Shown here: positions 34,992-43,530 of the stretch, piece after piece
Numbering within the stretch: position 1 is the stretch's first letter
How the letters are laid out: each line of letters opens with the position of its first letter
Notes under the pieces: generated by a model
What the model saw: only the letters and a program-made list of their open reading frames with translations
What the model was told of the DNA's origin: nothing
Database searches by the model: none
Position numbers and translations under genes: made by a program
NCBI GenBank assembly: GCA_947502925.1
Contig: CANNBS010000003.1
Coordinates: 248,001 to 312,000, forward strand
From: an uncultured Marinicella sp.
Lineage (GTDB): Bacteria; Pseudomonadota; Gammaproteobacteria; Xanthomonadales; Marinicellaceae
Direction: 5' to 3'
DNA: 64,000 nt

Positions 34992-35703
34992 AGCCGATAA
35001 TATAGCCAAAAGTTATCATAAGAGAACCATTATCGATTCGGTTTCTTTACGGTTGGATGAAGGTGAAGTGGTGGGGCTATTGGGTCCCAATGGTGCCGGT
35101 AAAACCACCTGTTTTTATATGGTGGTGGGTTTGGTGGATGCCGACAGTGGTTCAATCTCAATAGATGGTGTTGATGCCACCGGTTATGGAATGCATCAAA
35201 GAGCGCGCCTGGGGGTCGGTTATTTGCCGCAGGAAGCCTCCATTTTCAGAAAGCTGAGTGTTGAAGATAATTTAATGGCGGTGTTGCAATTACGCAAAGA
35301 TTTAAACCGTAATGAGCGCGAAAATCGGTGTATAGAACTTCTTGAAGAGCTTAATGTGGAACATGTTAAAAACCAGTTGGGCATCAGTTTATCCGGTGGT
35401 GAGCGTCGGCGGGTTGAAATTGCCCGTTCACTTGCGATGGAGCCGAAATATATTTTATTGGATGAGCCTTTTGCCGGTGTTGATCCGGTATCGGTGATTG
35501 ATATTCAGAAAATTGTGTATCATTTAAAGAGTAAAGGTATTGGCGTGTTAATTACCGATCATAATGTGCGTGAAACCTTAGGTATCTGTGACCGTGCTTA
35601 TATCTTGAATGCCGGTAAAATGTTGACCGAAGGTAAGCCGGAACAAATTATTGCCAACTCAGATGTCAGGAAGGTCTATTTGGGGCAAGATTTTTCTATG
35701 TAA
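34984..35703 (+). CDS. lptB: LPS export ABC transporter ATPase LptB
   Basis: The cytoplasmic ATPase that powers lipopolysaccharide extraction by LptFG. Walker A is GPNGAGKTT, the ABC signature is [17 protein letters not shown], and Walker B is [12 protein letters not shown]; the switch His is in [10 protein letters not shown]. 239 residues, as expected (E. coli 241). It overlaps lptA by eight bases. In most gammaproteobacteria rpoN follows; here a 275-bp non-coding gap leads to hpf. Confidence 0.97.
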   Translation: MIKADNIAKSYHKRTIIDSVSLRLDEGEVVGLLGPNGAGKTTCFYMVVGLVDADSGSISIDGVDATGYGMHQRARLGVGYLPQEASIFRKLSVEDNLMAVLQLRKDLNRNERENRCIELLEELNVEHVKNQLGISLSGGERRRVEIARSLAMEPKYILLDEPFAGVDPVSVIDIQKIVYHLKSKGIGVLITDHNVRETLGICDRAYILNAGKMLTEGKPEQIIANSDVRKVYLGQDFSM

Positions 35704-35978
35704 TGTTGTGCTCAAATTAATGACAGTTAAAAACCGTGAATACGATTGCTATTTATTCTGTGTTTCGGTATATTATTAGACAGGAGGTAATGGCAATTAA
35801 TACAAATTTTGTGCTTTTCACTCAACACCCATCAAGACCATCGGTTGTTGATGGCTGTTTAAAAAAACCTCCCGCATTTCACAATTATTCCGACACGCTT
35901 TTTTGTTATTTCGACACATTTTTGTCGCGAATGGTTGTGCCTGTTGAAAACTCGAAAAATAATAATGAGGTATTAGAT
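35704..35978 (+). other. Non-coding gap where rpoN usually lies
   Basis: The 275 bp between lptB and hpf hold an open frame continuous with hpf that I do not accept as coding. No sigma-54 pattern (TGGCAC-N5-TTGC) is seen. An imperfect hairpin (CCATCAA with TTGATGG, about 35829-35854) is present but has no T-tract. The leader probably contains the hpf promoter, which I could not place with confidence. Confidence 0.5.
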
Positions 35979-36305
35979 ATGCAATTAGACATCACTGGTC
36001 ATCAGCTCGACGTGACTGAACCCATTAAAGACTACATCGACACCAAATTTGAACGCATTAAAAGACACTCTGACCAGGTATTAAGTGTTCATGTGATTTT
36101 AAGCGTTGAAAAAATCAGACATAAATCGGAAGCCACCATGCATATTGGCGGTAAAGATTTTTTTGCAGAATCCACAGAAGATCACCTCTATAAATCGATC
36201 GACTCGATGGTCGATAAACTGGATAAACAAATCAGACGCCATAAAGGCAAACTCAATAATTACAACAACAAAGAAGCGATTGCCATTAATCGAACACAAT
36301 ATTGA
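35979..36305 (+). CDS. hpf: Ribosome hibernation promoting factor HPF (short form)
   Basis: A 108-residue sigma-54 modulation/HPF family protein that stabilises idle ribosomes as 100S dimers. The fold is clear: MQLDITGHQLDVTEPIKDYI, the helix FERIKRHSD, and ATMHIGGKDFFAESTEDHLYKSI followed by LDKQIRRHKGK. The start is ATG 35979, with GAGG eight bases upstream; an in-frame ATG at 35736 would add 81 residues with no family resemblance. The short form lacks the C-terminal dimerisation domain of long HPF. Sits at its conserved place before ptsN, but without rpoN upstream. Confidence 0.93.
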   Translation: MQLDITGHQLDVTEPIKDYIDTKFERIKRHSDQVLSVHVILSVEKIRHKSEATMHIGGKDFFAESTEDHLYKSIDSMVDKLDKQIRRHKGKLNNYNNKEAIAINRTQY

Positions 36306-36330
36306 CTCTTCGCTTAGATAACGTGAGAAA

Positions 36331-36482
36331 ATGGCCTAATTTTCGCTTAGGCCATGGAGTGCTGCTAAGCAGCACGACCCGCCGAGCCGGTTGGTGAGCG
36401 AAGCGAATCAGAGGCGAAGAGCGCGAAATTATACGAAGTGTTCGCCGTGGCCGCTTTCACTTTTGTCGGGAACAAAAGTGAA
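36331..36482. repeat. Cluster of three perfect hairpins between hpf and ptsN
   Basis: Three stems occur in a 211-bp gap: ATGGCCTAA/TTAGGCCAT (36331-36355), GTGCTGC/GCAGCAC (36359-36375) and TTCACTTTTGT/ACAAAAGTGAA (36456-36482). Between the second and third lies purine-rich GCGAAGCGAATCAGAGGCG sequence. None is followed by a long T-tract, so they are not simple terminators. The content looks like a dispersed intergenic element, but no second copy is present in the window. Confidence 0.55.
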
Positions 36483-36516
36483 TGAAGTCCCAAGAACTCA
36501 CCTTTTTTATTGACCC

Positions 36517-36978
36517 ATGAAATTTATTGACATACTGGAAGAAGAAAATATTTTACTGAACTACCACTTTATCAGTAAAAAACGATTGTTTGAGCAAGTC
36601 GGGCAGTTATTGGGTGATTCAAGGTCTCAAGGCTTATTTATTTATCACAGCTTACTGGATCGGGAGAAACTGGGAAATACGTCTTTAGGCACCGGTGTGG
36701 CATTGCCCCATGGCCGTTGTTTAGAAACCGATGAAATACGTGCCTGTTTAATCAAACTGTCACACAGCGCAGACTATGAAGCAGTGGACAATCAGCCGGT
36801 ACAAATTGTGGTTGGCCTGGTCTTTCCTTTAACCGTCAAATCGAAGCATCAGCGATTCCTTAAAGAAACCGCACAACTGTTTAGACAGCATGTGCTGTAT
36901 GAAAAGCTGATTCAAATAGATGATAAACACGCCATGGTTGAAACCATTATGGAGGCATTTGAACAATGCAACAGTTAG
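36517..36978 (+). CDS. ptsN: PTS-Ntr EIIA component PtsN
   Basis: The nitrogen-PTS IIA protein, phosphorylated by NPr; it regulates potassium transport and other processes through protein contacts. The phosphorylated His65 lies in TSLGTGVALPHGRC, and the surrounding fold matches (LLDREKLGNTS, KHQRFLKETAQLFR). 153 residues. It overlaps rapZ by 13 bp. A gene for NPr is not found after rapZ as it is in E. coli. Confidence 0.95.
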   Translation: MKFIDILEEENILLNYHFISKKRLFEQVGQLLGDSRSQGLFIYHSLLDREKLGNTSLGTGVALPHGRCLETDEIRACLIKLSHSADYEAVDNQPVQIVVGLVFPLTVKSKHQRFLKETAQLFRQHVLYEKLIQIDDKHAMVETIMEAFEQCNS

Positions 36979-37826
36979 TCATTATTACGGGATTATCCGG
37001 TTCGGGTAAAACCATTGTATTACGCTCGCTTGAAGACATGGAATACTATTGTGTTGATAATTTACCGGTTAATATGCTGACTGATTTTGCCGAACACATT
37101 AATGAAGATGTGGCTTTTTATCCTAAAGTGGCTGTTGGCATGGATATTCGCAGTCAACACCAAAAATTAGTCAACTTTCCAGAAACAGTTAAAGCCCTGA
37201 AAAAACAACTTCATATACGGGTGGTTTTCTTATCAGCCACCGAAAAAGTTCTGTTAAGTCGATACAGTGAAACACGTCGCCGCCATCCCTTATCCACCGC
37301 ACAACAAAAACATTCCCTCACTGAAGCGATTCGATTAGAAGCCAGGCTTATGGCGCCCGTTAAGGAAGCTGCCGATTTAATTATCGACACCAGTCAGTTG
37401 AAGGTGCAGCAGTTAAAACAACAGATTTGGCAAATAATGAACCAGTCAAATCAACGGGTTACGGTGATTATTAAATCCTTTGCCTTTAAACGGGGTGTGC
37501 CGTTTGATGCTGATTTTGTGTTTGATGCCCGGTGTTTACCCAATCCCTATTGGGAAAAAGATTTACGGCCCTATACCGGCCAGGATGAACCGATTGTGGC
37601 TTTTTTTAATGACCAGCCTCTGGTTGATGATTATCTCACTGATTTGTGTGCCTTTAGCCGTAAATGGATTGATAAGTTTGAAGTCAATGATCGCAGTTAT
37701 ATTACAGTGGCCATCGGTTGTACCGGAGGTCGCCATCGTTCGGTTTATTTGGCCGAAGCCTTGCACACCTATTTAGCGGCTAAAAGCATCAATAATATGC
37801 TGTTGCACCGTGAGCTGGATAGCTAA
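36966..37826 (+). CDS. rapZ: RNase adapter protein RapZ
   Basis: A P-loop protein. In E. coli it binds UDP-GlcN-6-P metabolites and guides RNase E to GlmZ to control GlmS, and this 286-residue homologue is complete. Walker A is GLSGSGKT (8-15), Walker B-like VFLSATEKVL, and the C-terminal domain carries the conserved GCTGGRHRSVYLAE. Other motifs are YYCVDNLPVNML and FKRGVPFDADFVFDARCLPNPYW. The small-RNA targets are not visible here, so the RNase adapter role is inferred by homology. Convergent with folA, 23 bp apart. Confidence 0.95.
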   Translation: MQQLVIITGLSGSGKTIVLRSLEDMEYYCVDNLPVNMLTDFAEHINEDVAFYPKVAVGMDIRSQHQKLVNFPETVKALKKQLHIRVVFLSATEKVLLSRYSETRRRHPLSTAQQKHSLTEAIRLEARLMAPVKEAADLIIDTSQLKVQQLKQQIWQIMNQSNQRVTVIIKSFAFKRGVPFDADFVFDARCLPNPYWEKDLRPYTGQDEPIVAFFNDQPLVDDYLTDLCAFSRKWIDKFEVNDRSYITVAIGCTGGRHRSVYLAEALHTYLAAKSINNMLLHRELDS

Positions 37827-37849
37827 ATCACATAAAATATTGCGGTTAA

Positions 37850-38326
37850 TTACTTTTTACCATAGGTGATGACTGTAAAGGCATGGTGTGGGTTGTCATC
37901 ATCGATGGGGTGATGCGATTGGTCAATAATGTGCCAGTTGGACCAATTAACTTCCGGGAAGTACGTGTCGCCTTTAAACTCAGCGTCGATATGGGTGATA
38001 ATCATTTTATCGGCCTCCGGTAACAGCAGCTCGAAAATACCGGCGCCACCGATTACCATTACTTCTTCATTATTCTGGAGTTTACGCCAGTCGTGAATAA
38101 TGTTGAATCCCGGGCGGTGATAATCAGGTTGACGGCTTAATACCCAGTTTACGCGTTTCGGTAGAGGCTTTTTGAGTGATTCACAGGTTTTTCGACCCAT
38201 TAAAATCGGCTTGTTTAAGGTATTCTTTTTAAAGATCTTTAAATCTGCGGGTAAATACCACGGTAAATCATTATCAGCACCAATCAGCCTGTTTTTATCA
38301 AACGCTGCCACCAGGGTAAAACTCAT
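37850..38326 (-). CDS. folA: Dihydrofolate reductase
   Basis: Reduces dihydrofolate with [24 protein letters not shown] (Met20 loop) starts the protein, followed by [23 protein letters not shown] (catalytic Asp27 equivalent in PADLK), and [17 protein letters not shown]. The C-terminus is FTVITYGKK. 158 residues. It overlaps thyA by four bases, so the enzymes that consume and regenerate folate in dTMP synthesis are co-translated. The conventional trimethoprim target; no unusual residue is evident by eye. Confidence 0.96.
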   Translation of the reverse strand: MSFTLVAAFDKNRLIGADNDLPWYLPADLKIFKKNTLNKPILMGRKTCESLKKPLPKRVNWVLSRQPDYHRPGFNIIHDWRKLQNNEEVMVIGGAGIFELLLPEADKMIITHIDAEFKGDTYFPEVNWSNWHIIDQSHHPIDDDNPHHAFTVITYGKK

Positions 38327-39117
38327 ACCGCCACCTGACCTTTGATGTGAGGATGGGCCTGATAATGTGTAATGCGGAAGTCATCATAATCAAATCCAAA
38401 TATATCCTTAACTTCGGGATTGATTTGTAATTGGGGCAACGGGTACGGTTCGCGGTCTAACTGTTGTTGTATTTGTTCGCGGTGATTCAGGTAGATATGG
38501 GCATCGCCAAAGGTGTGGACAAAGTCACCGACTTGTAGATCACAGACTTGAGCCACCATGTGGGTGAGCAGGGCATAAGAGGCAATGTTAAAAGGCACCC
38601 CCAAAAAGACATCGGCACTGCGCTGATACAATTGGCAGGAAAGCTTACCTTCGCTGACATAAAACTGGAACAGACAATGACAGGGTGGTAGAGCCATGTG
38701 ATCAACATCAGCCACATTCCAGGCGCTGATGATATGTCGTCTTGATTCAGGGTTGGTTTTTATTTGTTGAATGAGTTGGCTTATCTGGTCAACATGTCCG
38801 CCGGCGCCATCGGGCCATGAGCGCCATTGATGGCCGTACACCGGGCCTAAATCACCTGTTTCATCAGCCCATTCATTCCATATTTTTACGCCGTGATCAT
38901 TCAGGTATTGAATATTGGTGTCGCCTTTTAAAAACCACAGCAATTCATAGATAATTGATTTAATGTGGAGTTTTTTGGTGGTCAGCAAGGGAAACCCTTC
39001 AGATAAGTTAAAACGCATCTGATAACCGAATACACTAATCGTACCGGTGCCGGTGCGATCATCCTTTTTTGTTCCATTATCAAGAATGTGACGAGCAAAA
39101 TCCAAATAAGCGCGCAT
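38323..39117 (-). CDS. thyA: Thymidylate synthase ThyA
   Basis: Methylates dUMP to dTMP using 5,10-methylenetetrahydrofolate. The nucleophile is Cys146 in [14 protein letters not shown], the same number as in E. coli; [28 protein letters not shown] and [13 protein letters not shown] are all standard. 264 residues. The start codon is immediately preceded by seven T residues and by AAGG, which lies inside the 3' arm of a 14-bp hairpin (39122-39159). Initiation may therefore depend on which transcript carries the gene. Confidence 0.97.
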   Translation of the reverse strand: MRAYLDFARHILDNGTKKDDRTGTGTISVFGYQMRFNLSEGFPLLTTKKLHIKSIIYELLWFLKGDTNIQYLNDHGVKIWNEWADETGDLGPVYGHQWRSWPDGAGGHVDQISQLIQQIKTNPESRRHIISAWNVADVDHMALPPCHCLFQFYVSEGKLSCQLYQRSADVFLGVPFNIASYALLTHMVAQVCDLQVGDFVHTFGDAHIYLNHREQIQQQLDREPYPLPQLQINPEVKDIFGFDYDDFRITHYQAHPHIKGQVAV

Positions 39118-39159
39118 AAAAAAACCTTGCTATAAAAAGTTTGAATTATAGCAAGGTTT
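39118..39159 (-). terminator. Terminator hairpin overlapping the thyA promoter and ribosome binding site
   Basis: AAACCTTGCTATAA (39122-39135) and TTATAGCAAGGTTT (39146-39159) are a perfect 14-bp inverted repeat with a 10-base loop. On the minus strand it is followed by seven T residues and directly by the thyA ATG (39117), a strong terminator for the HD-GYP gene upstream. The same sequence read on the minus strand contains TGCTATAAT (39145-39153 complement), an extended -10 element, and AAGG, the only candidate ribosome binding site for thyA. Confidence 0.75.
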
Positions 39160-39186
39160 AGGATTGTTCGCTGTCTTCAGGAATAT

Positions 39187-40485
39187 TTAGGCAAACATTC
39201 TTCGTACGGCATTGGGGGCATTAAAATTATCCAACACATGATCTGCGTCAACGCCCAATTTAGACATGCTGAGTGCACCGGTGATACAGGGACGTTCTTT
39301 GTTGGAAAAGGGTGGTTTTTTCGATAAATCAATAAACCGGGGTTTATCGAGTATCTTATTCTGCGCATTGCGAACCAGCAAAATTTCAGGTTTTAAACGT
39401 TTCTGTTTATTGTGTGATAATACCAAACCGACAGAACCATCTGAAAGTTGAACCGGTGAACCTGCAGGATACAAGCCAATGGCTTGAATAAATTCGTCCA
39501 CCAATTGTGCGCTGAAGAGTTTATTTTTCTGTTTAAACAGCCATTCCATGGCTTGTGAAGACGAATAGACTTTGCCGTAAGGTTTTTTGCTGGTCATGGC
39601 GTCGAAGGTATCGACGATACCGGCAATTTGCCCCATGGCAGGAATTTCATCCCCCACCAAGCCATACGGGTAACCACTGCCATCAAAACGCTCATGGTGG
39701 GTTTCGGCAATGGTCAGCACATCATGGGGAATGCTGTTATCTTTGGCCAGAATTTCTACACCCAACTCAACATGGGATTCGAATATTTTTCGTTCGTTTT
39801 CCGTGTAACTGTCTTTTTTATTGAGTAACTTACGGCTGATTTTCGTTTTACCAATATCTGCCAGTAACACACCAGTGACCAAAGTTTCTAATTTGTCCTC
39901 GGCAATACCAAGGTGACGTCCAAACACAGCCGATAAAATGGCTGAGCGCAGTGAATGACCGTACACGTACTGGCCTTTTTCTTTTAATTGGGTCAGCCAC
40001 ACCAGGGTGTTGGGGTTACGAATCACCGAATTAACCACCTGAGAGGCGATTTGTTTGGTTTTCTTAATGTCTAACCGTTTGCCGACACGTAAATTAAAAC
40101 TGGTTTCTTCAACCGCACTGTTTAAATCAACCATTAAAGAATGGGCACGACCAAATTCACGCTTAATGGGCTTAAGTTGCGTGGTGTAATAATCGTGTTT
40201 AATAATCAGCGGTTGGTTACGATTGCGGTACTTGTGGCTTTTTTCCTGTTTGCGTAATAAAGGGGAGGGCTTAGAGATTTCCGGCTCTGCCACCAGAGAC
40301 TTGCCTTTCACTACATCAATATAAACGTGGTCACAGAACGCTTTGAGGTCTTTAATCTCATTTTGACTGCGGATATAAAAGCCCTGGAAAGGGAACGGTG
40401 TATCCAACCATGAACGGTCTAATTTGCAGACGTACATGCCCACTTTCAAATACTTAACGGATATTTTTTCTTTTTCTATGCCCAT
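39187..40485 (-). CDS. HD-GYP domain protein with DUF3391, HD motif degenerate
   Basis: A 432-residue protein: N-terminal DUF3391 (about 6-130, with VKYLKVGMYVCKLDRSWL) and a C-terminal HD-GYP domain (about 165-350). HD-GYP enzymes hydrolyse cyclic-di-GMP. HSLR (His177), HVELG (His238), THHERFDGSGYPYG (His263-264, GYP 271-273) are present, but the metal-binding HD pair reads Ala209-Asp210 (GVLLADIGK instead of LLHDIGK); the codon is GCA. Loss of this ligand suggests reduced or altered catalysis, perhaps a receptor role. Transcribed from a convincing promoter at 40504-40531 with a CRP-like site upstream; ends in the hairpin before thyA. Confidence 0.88.
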   Translation of the reverse strand: MGIEKEKISVKYLKVGMYVCKLDRSWLDTPFPFQGFYIRSQNEIKDLKAFCDHVYIDVVKGKSLVAEPEISKPSPLLRKQEKSHKYRNRNQPLIIKHDYYTTQLKPIKREFGRAHSLMVDLNSAVEETSFNLRVGKRLDIKKTKQIASQVVNSVIRNPNTLVWLTQLKEKGQYVYGHSLRSAILSAVFGRHLGIAEDKLETLVTGVLLADIGKTKISRKLLNKKDSYTENERKIFESHVELGVEILAKDNSIPHDVLTIAETHHERFDGSGYPYGLVGDEIPAMGQIAGIVDTFDAMTSKKPYGKVYSSSQAMEWLFKQKNKLFSAQLVDEFIQAIGLYPAGSPVQLSDGSVGLVLSHNKQKRLKPEILLVRNAQNKILDKPRFIDLSKKPPFSNKERPCITGALSMSKLGVDADHVLDNFNAPNAVRRMFA

Positions 40486-40503
40486 AATGTTAACCTTATT
40501 AAG

Positions 40504-40531
40504 ATTATACCTGTACGTGATTCTATCACAA
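40504..40531 (-). promoter_or_regulatory. Sigma-70 promoter of the HD-GYP gene
   Basis: On the minus strand TTGTGA (complement of 40526-40531) and TATAAT (complement of 40504-40509) are 16 bp apart, and transcription would begin near 40497. The inverted repeat GTGATTCTATCAC (40517-40529) overlaps the -35 element and may be an operator. Confidence 0.65.
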
Positions 40532-40545
40532 GATTATGCCAAGAT

Positions 40546-40561
40546 AGTGACGTAATTCACA
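40546..40561. promoter_or_regulatory. CRP/Clp/Vfr-like binding site
   Basis: AGTGACGTAATTCACA differs from the CRP-family consensus TGTGA-N6-TCACA by one base. It is centred about 57 bp upstream of the predicted start of the HD-GYP transcript, close to a class I activator position. A longer relative, GTGACGAAATTTGTCAC, lies at 40576-40592. In Xanthomonas the homologous regulator Clp responds to cyclic-di-GMP. Confidence 0.5.
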
Positions 40562-40621
40562 AAAAACATAAAAAAGTGACGAAATTTGTCACCTTCATGA
40601 ATTCGTTTTAATTTTAAACAC

Positions 40622-40658
40622 AAAAAAACCCGGTTATATCAGTCTATAACCGGGTTTT
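40622..40658 (-). terminator. Rho-independent terminator of rpsT
   Basis: A perfect 14-bp stem (AAAACCCGGTTATA at 40625-40638, TATAACCGGGTTTT at 40645-40658) with a six-base loop ends in seven U residues on the minus strand (plus-strand A-run 40622-40628). It begins 22 bp after the rpsT stop. Confidence 0.9.
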
Positions 40659-40679
40659 ATCTGTAATAAATAATAGCGA

Positions 40680-40943
40680 TTAAGCCATGGCTTTTATTTT
40701 TGCATTCAGTCGGCTTTTGTGACGGGCAATTTTATTTTTATGAAAAAGTCCTTTGCGAGCGACACTGTCAACAACAGGAACCATTTCATTGAATAAATTT
40801 TGTGCTTTTTCTTTGTCACCGGCTTCAATGGCAGTCACCACATTTTTGATTTTGGTGCGTGCTTTAGAACGCAGGCTCATGTTATGCTGTCGGCTTTTTG
40901 TGGCTTGACGAATGCGTTTTCTTGCAGATGCTGAATTGGCCAA
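40680..40943 (-). CDS. rpsT: 30S ribosomal protein S20
   Basis: An 87-residue basic helical protein that binds 16S r[39 protein letters not shown] and [19 protein letters not shown] are diagnostic. The start is TTG at 40943, with AAGGAGAA five bases upstream; this gives the correct M-ANSA N-terminus, and a longer ATG frame (41015) adds 24 residues foreign to S20. E. coli rpsT likewise begins with UUG, a weak start used in autogenous control. Divergent from murJ, as in Pseudomonas. Confidence 0.96.
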   Translation of the reverse strand: MANSASARKRIRQATKSRQHNMSLRSKARTKIKNVVTAIEAGDKEKAQNLFNEMVPVVDSVARKGLFHKNKIARHKSRLNAKIKAMA

Positions 40944-41032
40944 AACGGTTCTCCTTGGAATTAAGAATTTTAAAAAACGGCGCATTTTCCCATTTATTTC
41001 ATGAATAGTCAACATTTGCTGAGGTTTATTGG

Positions 41033-42583
41033 ATGAATTTAGCTCGATCGACGGCTGTGGTCAGCTTTTTTACCTTGATGTCTCGGTTTTCAGGGTTTTT
41101 TCGTGACGTGCTGGTGGCACGCTACTTTGGTGCCACTGTCTGGACGGATGCTTTTTTTGTGGCCTTTCGGATCCCCAATTTTATGCGTCGTTTATTCGCC
41201 GAAGGGTCGTTTTCTTTGGCCTTTATTCCGGTACTTAACGAAATAAAAACGCAACAAAGTGAAGCCTATTTAAAAGCCTATATAAATCATATTTTGGGGG
41301 CATTATTAGCGGCTTTGTTGGTGGTTGTGGGCTTGATGGAGCTGCTGGCACCGGGTGTGATTAGTGTGTTTGCGCCGGGACTTTTGGATGAACCTGCAGC
41401 AGTTTTTGAGTCAGCAGTCACCATGCTGCGCATCACTTTGCCGTATCTACTGTTAATTTCTCTGGTGGCTTTTTCTGCCGGTATTCTAAATAGTTTTAAT
41501 CGCTTTGCGGTACCCGCCGCCACGCCGATTTTGCTTAATGCCTCTTTGATTGTGGCCGCCCTATATTTTCGCGATGATTTTGATGTGCCGGTGGTGGCTT
41601 TGGCCTGGGGTGTTCTGGCGGCCGGTGTTTTGCAACTCATTGTTCAAATTCCGGCATTAATTCGATTGGGTGTGGTGCCGGTTCCGGTATTAAAAATACA
41701 TGATCCGGAAGTTAAAAAGGTCATGAAATTGATGATTCCCACCTTGTTCGGTTCTTCGGTGGCGCAAATTAATTTACTGATTGATACCTTAATTGCCTCC
41801 ATGTTGCCGTTGGTGGGCAGCATTACATTTCTCTATTTTTCTGATCGCTTAATGGAATTTCCTCTGGGATTGTTCGGTATCGCCATTTCGACGGTTATTC
41901 TGCCAAAATTATCACAGGCTTTTGCCGCCAAAGACAATGAAGACTATCAAAAAACCATGCAATGGGGCATGTCGCTGGCGATGTCGGTGGCGATTCCTTC
42001 AGCCGTCGGTTTGTTTGTATTGGCCAAACCGGTGGTTTTTACGCTTTTTACCTATAATGAGTTCACCTTACAGGACGCGTTGTTTACATCCTATAGTTTA
42101 ATGGTTTATATGTTGGGTTTACCGGCTTTTATCGCCATTAAAATTCTGCTACCGGCTTTTTACGCACGAAAAGATCCAAAAACGCCTGTGCGCATTGCCA
42201 TAAAAGCGATGTTGGTGAATGTGGTCTTGAATGTGGTTTTTGTGGCGCTGTTGTACGCCATGGATGTGGTTTCTTTGCACATGGGATTGGCCATGGCGGG
42301 TGTGGGTTCGGCCTGGTTACAGTGTTTCTGGTTGTATCAACGCTTAAAACTGGACGGTATCATCAAAAATGCCCTGCTGGCGCCTGATTTGTTACTTAAA
42401 TTGATGATAGCAGTGGCGATGATGGCCGTGACTTTGTGGTTGATGTTGCAGCGCGTGGGTGATTGGATGCAATGGCTGTGGTATCAGCGCTTGGGGTATT
42501 TGTCGCTGATTATCGTTGCCGGCGTGATGGTTTATTTTGCGGTTTTGTGGTTATTAAAAGCCCATAAAAGGATTGAATCATGA
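41033..42583 (+). CDS. murJ: Lipid II flippase MurJ
   Basis: A MOP-superfamily flippase moving lipid II to the periplasmic side for peptidoglycan synthesis. 516 residues with 14 expected helices. The N-terminal signature is [21 protein letters not shown] and [18 protein letters not shown], and [19 protein letters not shown] follows, with the conserved arginines of the cavity. [24 protein letters not shown] is also typical. It overlaps ribF by four bases and leads the murJ-ribF-ileS-lspA-ispH operon. Confidence 0.96.
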   Translation: MNLARSTAVVSFFTLMSRFSGFFRDVLVARYFGATVWTDAFFVAFRIPNFMRRLFAEGSFSLAFIPVLNEIKTQQSEAYLKAYINHILGALLAALLVVVGLMELLAPGVISVFAPGLLDEPAAVFESAVTMLRITLPYLLLISLVAFSAGILNSFNRFAVPAATPILLNASLIVAALYFRDDFDVPVVALAWGVLAAGVLQLIVQIPALIRLGVVPVPVLKIHDPEVKKVMKLMIPTLFGSSVAQINLLIDTLIASMLPLVGSITFLYFSDRLMEFPLGLFGIAISTVILPKLSQAFAAKDNEDYQKTMQWGMSLAMSVAIPSAVGLFVLAKPVVFTLFTYNEFTLQDALFTSYSLMVYMLGLPAFIAIKILLPAFYARKDPKTPVRIAIKAMLVNVVLNVVFVALLYAMDVVSLHMGLAMAGVGSAWLQCFWLYQRLKLDGIIKNALLAPDLLLKLMIAVAMMAVTLWLMLQRVGDWMQWLWYQRLGYLSLIIVAGVMVYFAVLWLLKAHKRIES

Positions 42584-43530
42584 AAATAATTCGCTATCCG
42601 CAGAAAACCCCTTTAAAAAGTCCGTCGGCCGTAACCATCGGTAATTTTGATGGTGTTCATAAAGGCCATCAGGCTTTAATTAAACAATCACTGTCAGCGG
42701 CTAAAACACAATCATTACAATCGGTGGTGGTGACCATGGAACCCTTACCTGTGCAGTATTTCAAAGGCCGTTTTGAAGTGGATCTTATTACACGTTTTAA
42801 ACAAAAAGCCCGCTTAATTCAGCGATTGGGCGTGGATGTGTTATGTGTGCTGAATTTTAACCGGCATCTGTCGCAGCTCAGTGCCAATAAATTTTGTGAT
42901 GAGATTCTTGATCGTGGGTTACGGGCGCAGCATATTGTGGTGGGTCATGATTTTAAATTTGGTGCTGATCGTGATGGTGATGTTGCATTTTTATCCGACT
43001 GGTGCCGGAGAAAGAACATCAACATCGAAATTATACCGCCTATACAAAACCAGCAGGGTCGCATCAGTTCGACCTGTCTCAGAAATTTATTAAAGGCTGG
43101 AGAGTTTCGGCTGGCCAAACAGGCGTTGGGTCGTCATTACAGCATTGTCGGGCGGGTTAAACATGGACGGAAAATAGGCCGTAATTTAGGCTATCCCACC
43201 ATAAATATTGAATTTAACAAAGGTGGCAACCCTTTGCATGGTGTGTACGTGGTGGCGATAGAGATTGAGGGAGAATGGTATCAGGGGGTGGCTTCGGTGG
43301 GTTATAACCCGACCGTGGGCGGCAATGCCAAACGCTTAGAGGTTTATGTCATGAATTTTAATACGGAAGTCTATGGCCATTTCGTTAAAGTTTTGTTTTA
43401 TAAAAAGTTGCGAAATGAAGTAGAATTTGACAGTCTATGTGCCTTACGCACCGCCATCGAAACCGATGTGCAACAAACCAAACAATTTTTTGCCGAACAA
43501 ACAGGAGAAATCTGTGAGCCAAGATTATAA
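42580..43530 (+). CDS. ribF: Bifunctional riboflavin kinase / FAD synthetase RibF
   Basis: Converts riboflavin to FMN and FMN to FAD. The N-terminal nucleotidyltransferase domain (about 15-175) has [16 protein letters not shown] and [13 protein letters not shown], and ends near [16 protein letters not shown]. The C-terminal kinase domain (about 185-310) has [17 protein letters not shown] and [13 protein letters not shown]. 316 residues. It overlaps ileS by 17 bp. The position between murJ and ileS is conserved. Confidence 0.96.
   Translation: MKIIRYPQKTPLKSPSAVTIGNFDGVHKGHQALIKQSLSAAKTQSLQSVVVTMEPLPVQYFKGRFEVDLITRFKQKARLIQRLGVDVLCVLNFNRHLSQLSANKFCDEILDRGLRAQHIVVGHDFKFGADRDGDVAFLSDWCRRKNINIEIIPPIQNQQGRISSTCLRNLLKAGEFRLAKQALGRHYSIVGRVKHGRKIGRNLGYPTINIEFNKGGNPLHGVYVVAIEIEGEWYQGVASVGYNPTVGGNAKRLEVYVMNFNTEVYGHFVKVLFYKKLRNEVEFDSLCALRTAIETDVQQTKQFFAEQTGEICEPRL

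Noticed and set aside
35829..35854. Hairpin as a terminator after lptB
   Set aside because: The stem is imperfect and followed by A residues rather than T on the coding strand.
35736..35978. In-frame N-terminal extension of hpf
   Set aside because: The 81 added residues do not resemble HPF, and a good ribosome binding site precedes ATG 35979.
43427..43513. Upstream extension of the ileS frame
   Set aside because: It lies inside ribF, has no IleS homology, and GTG 43514 has a clear ribosome binding site.
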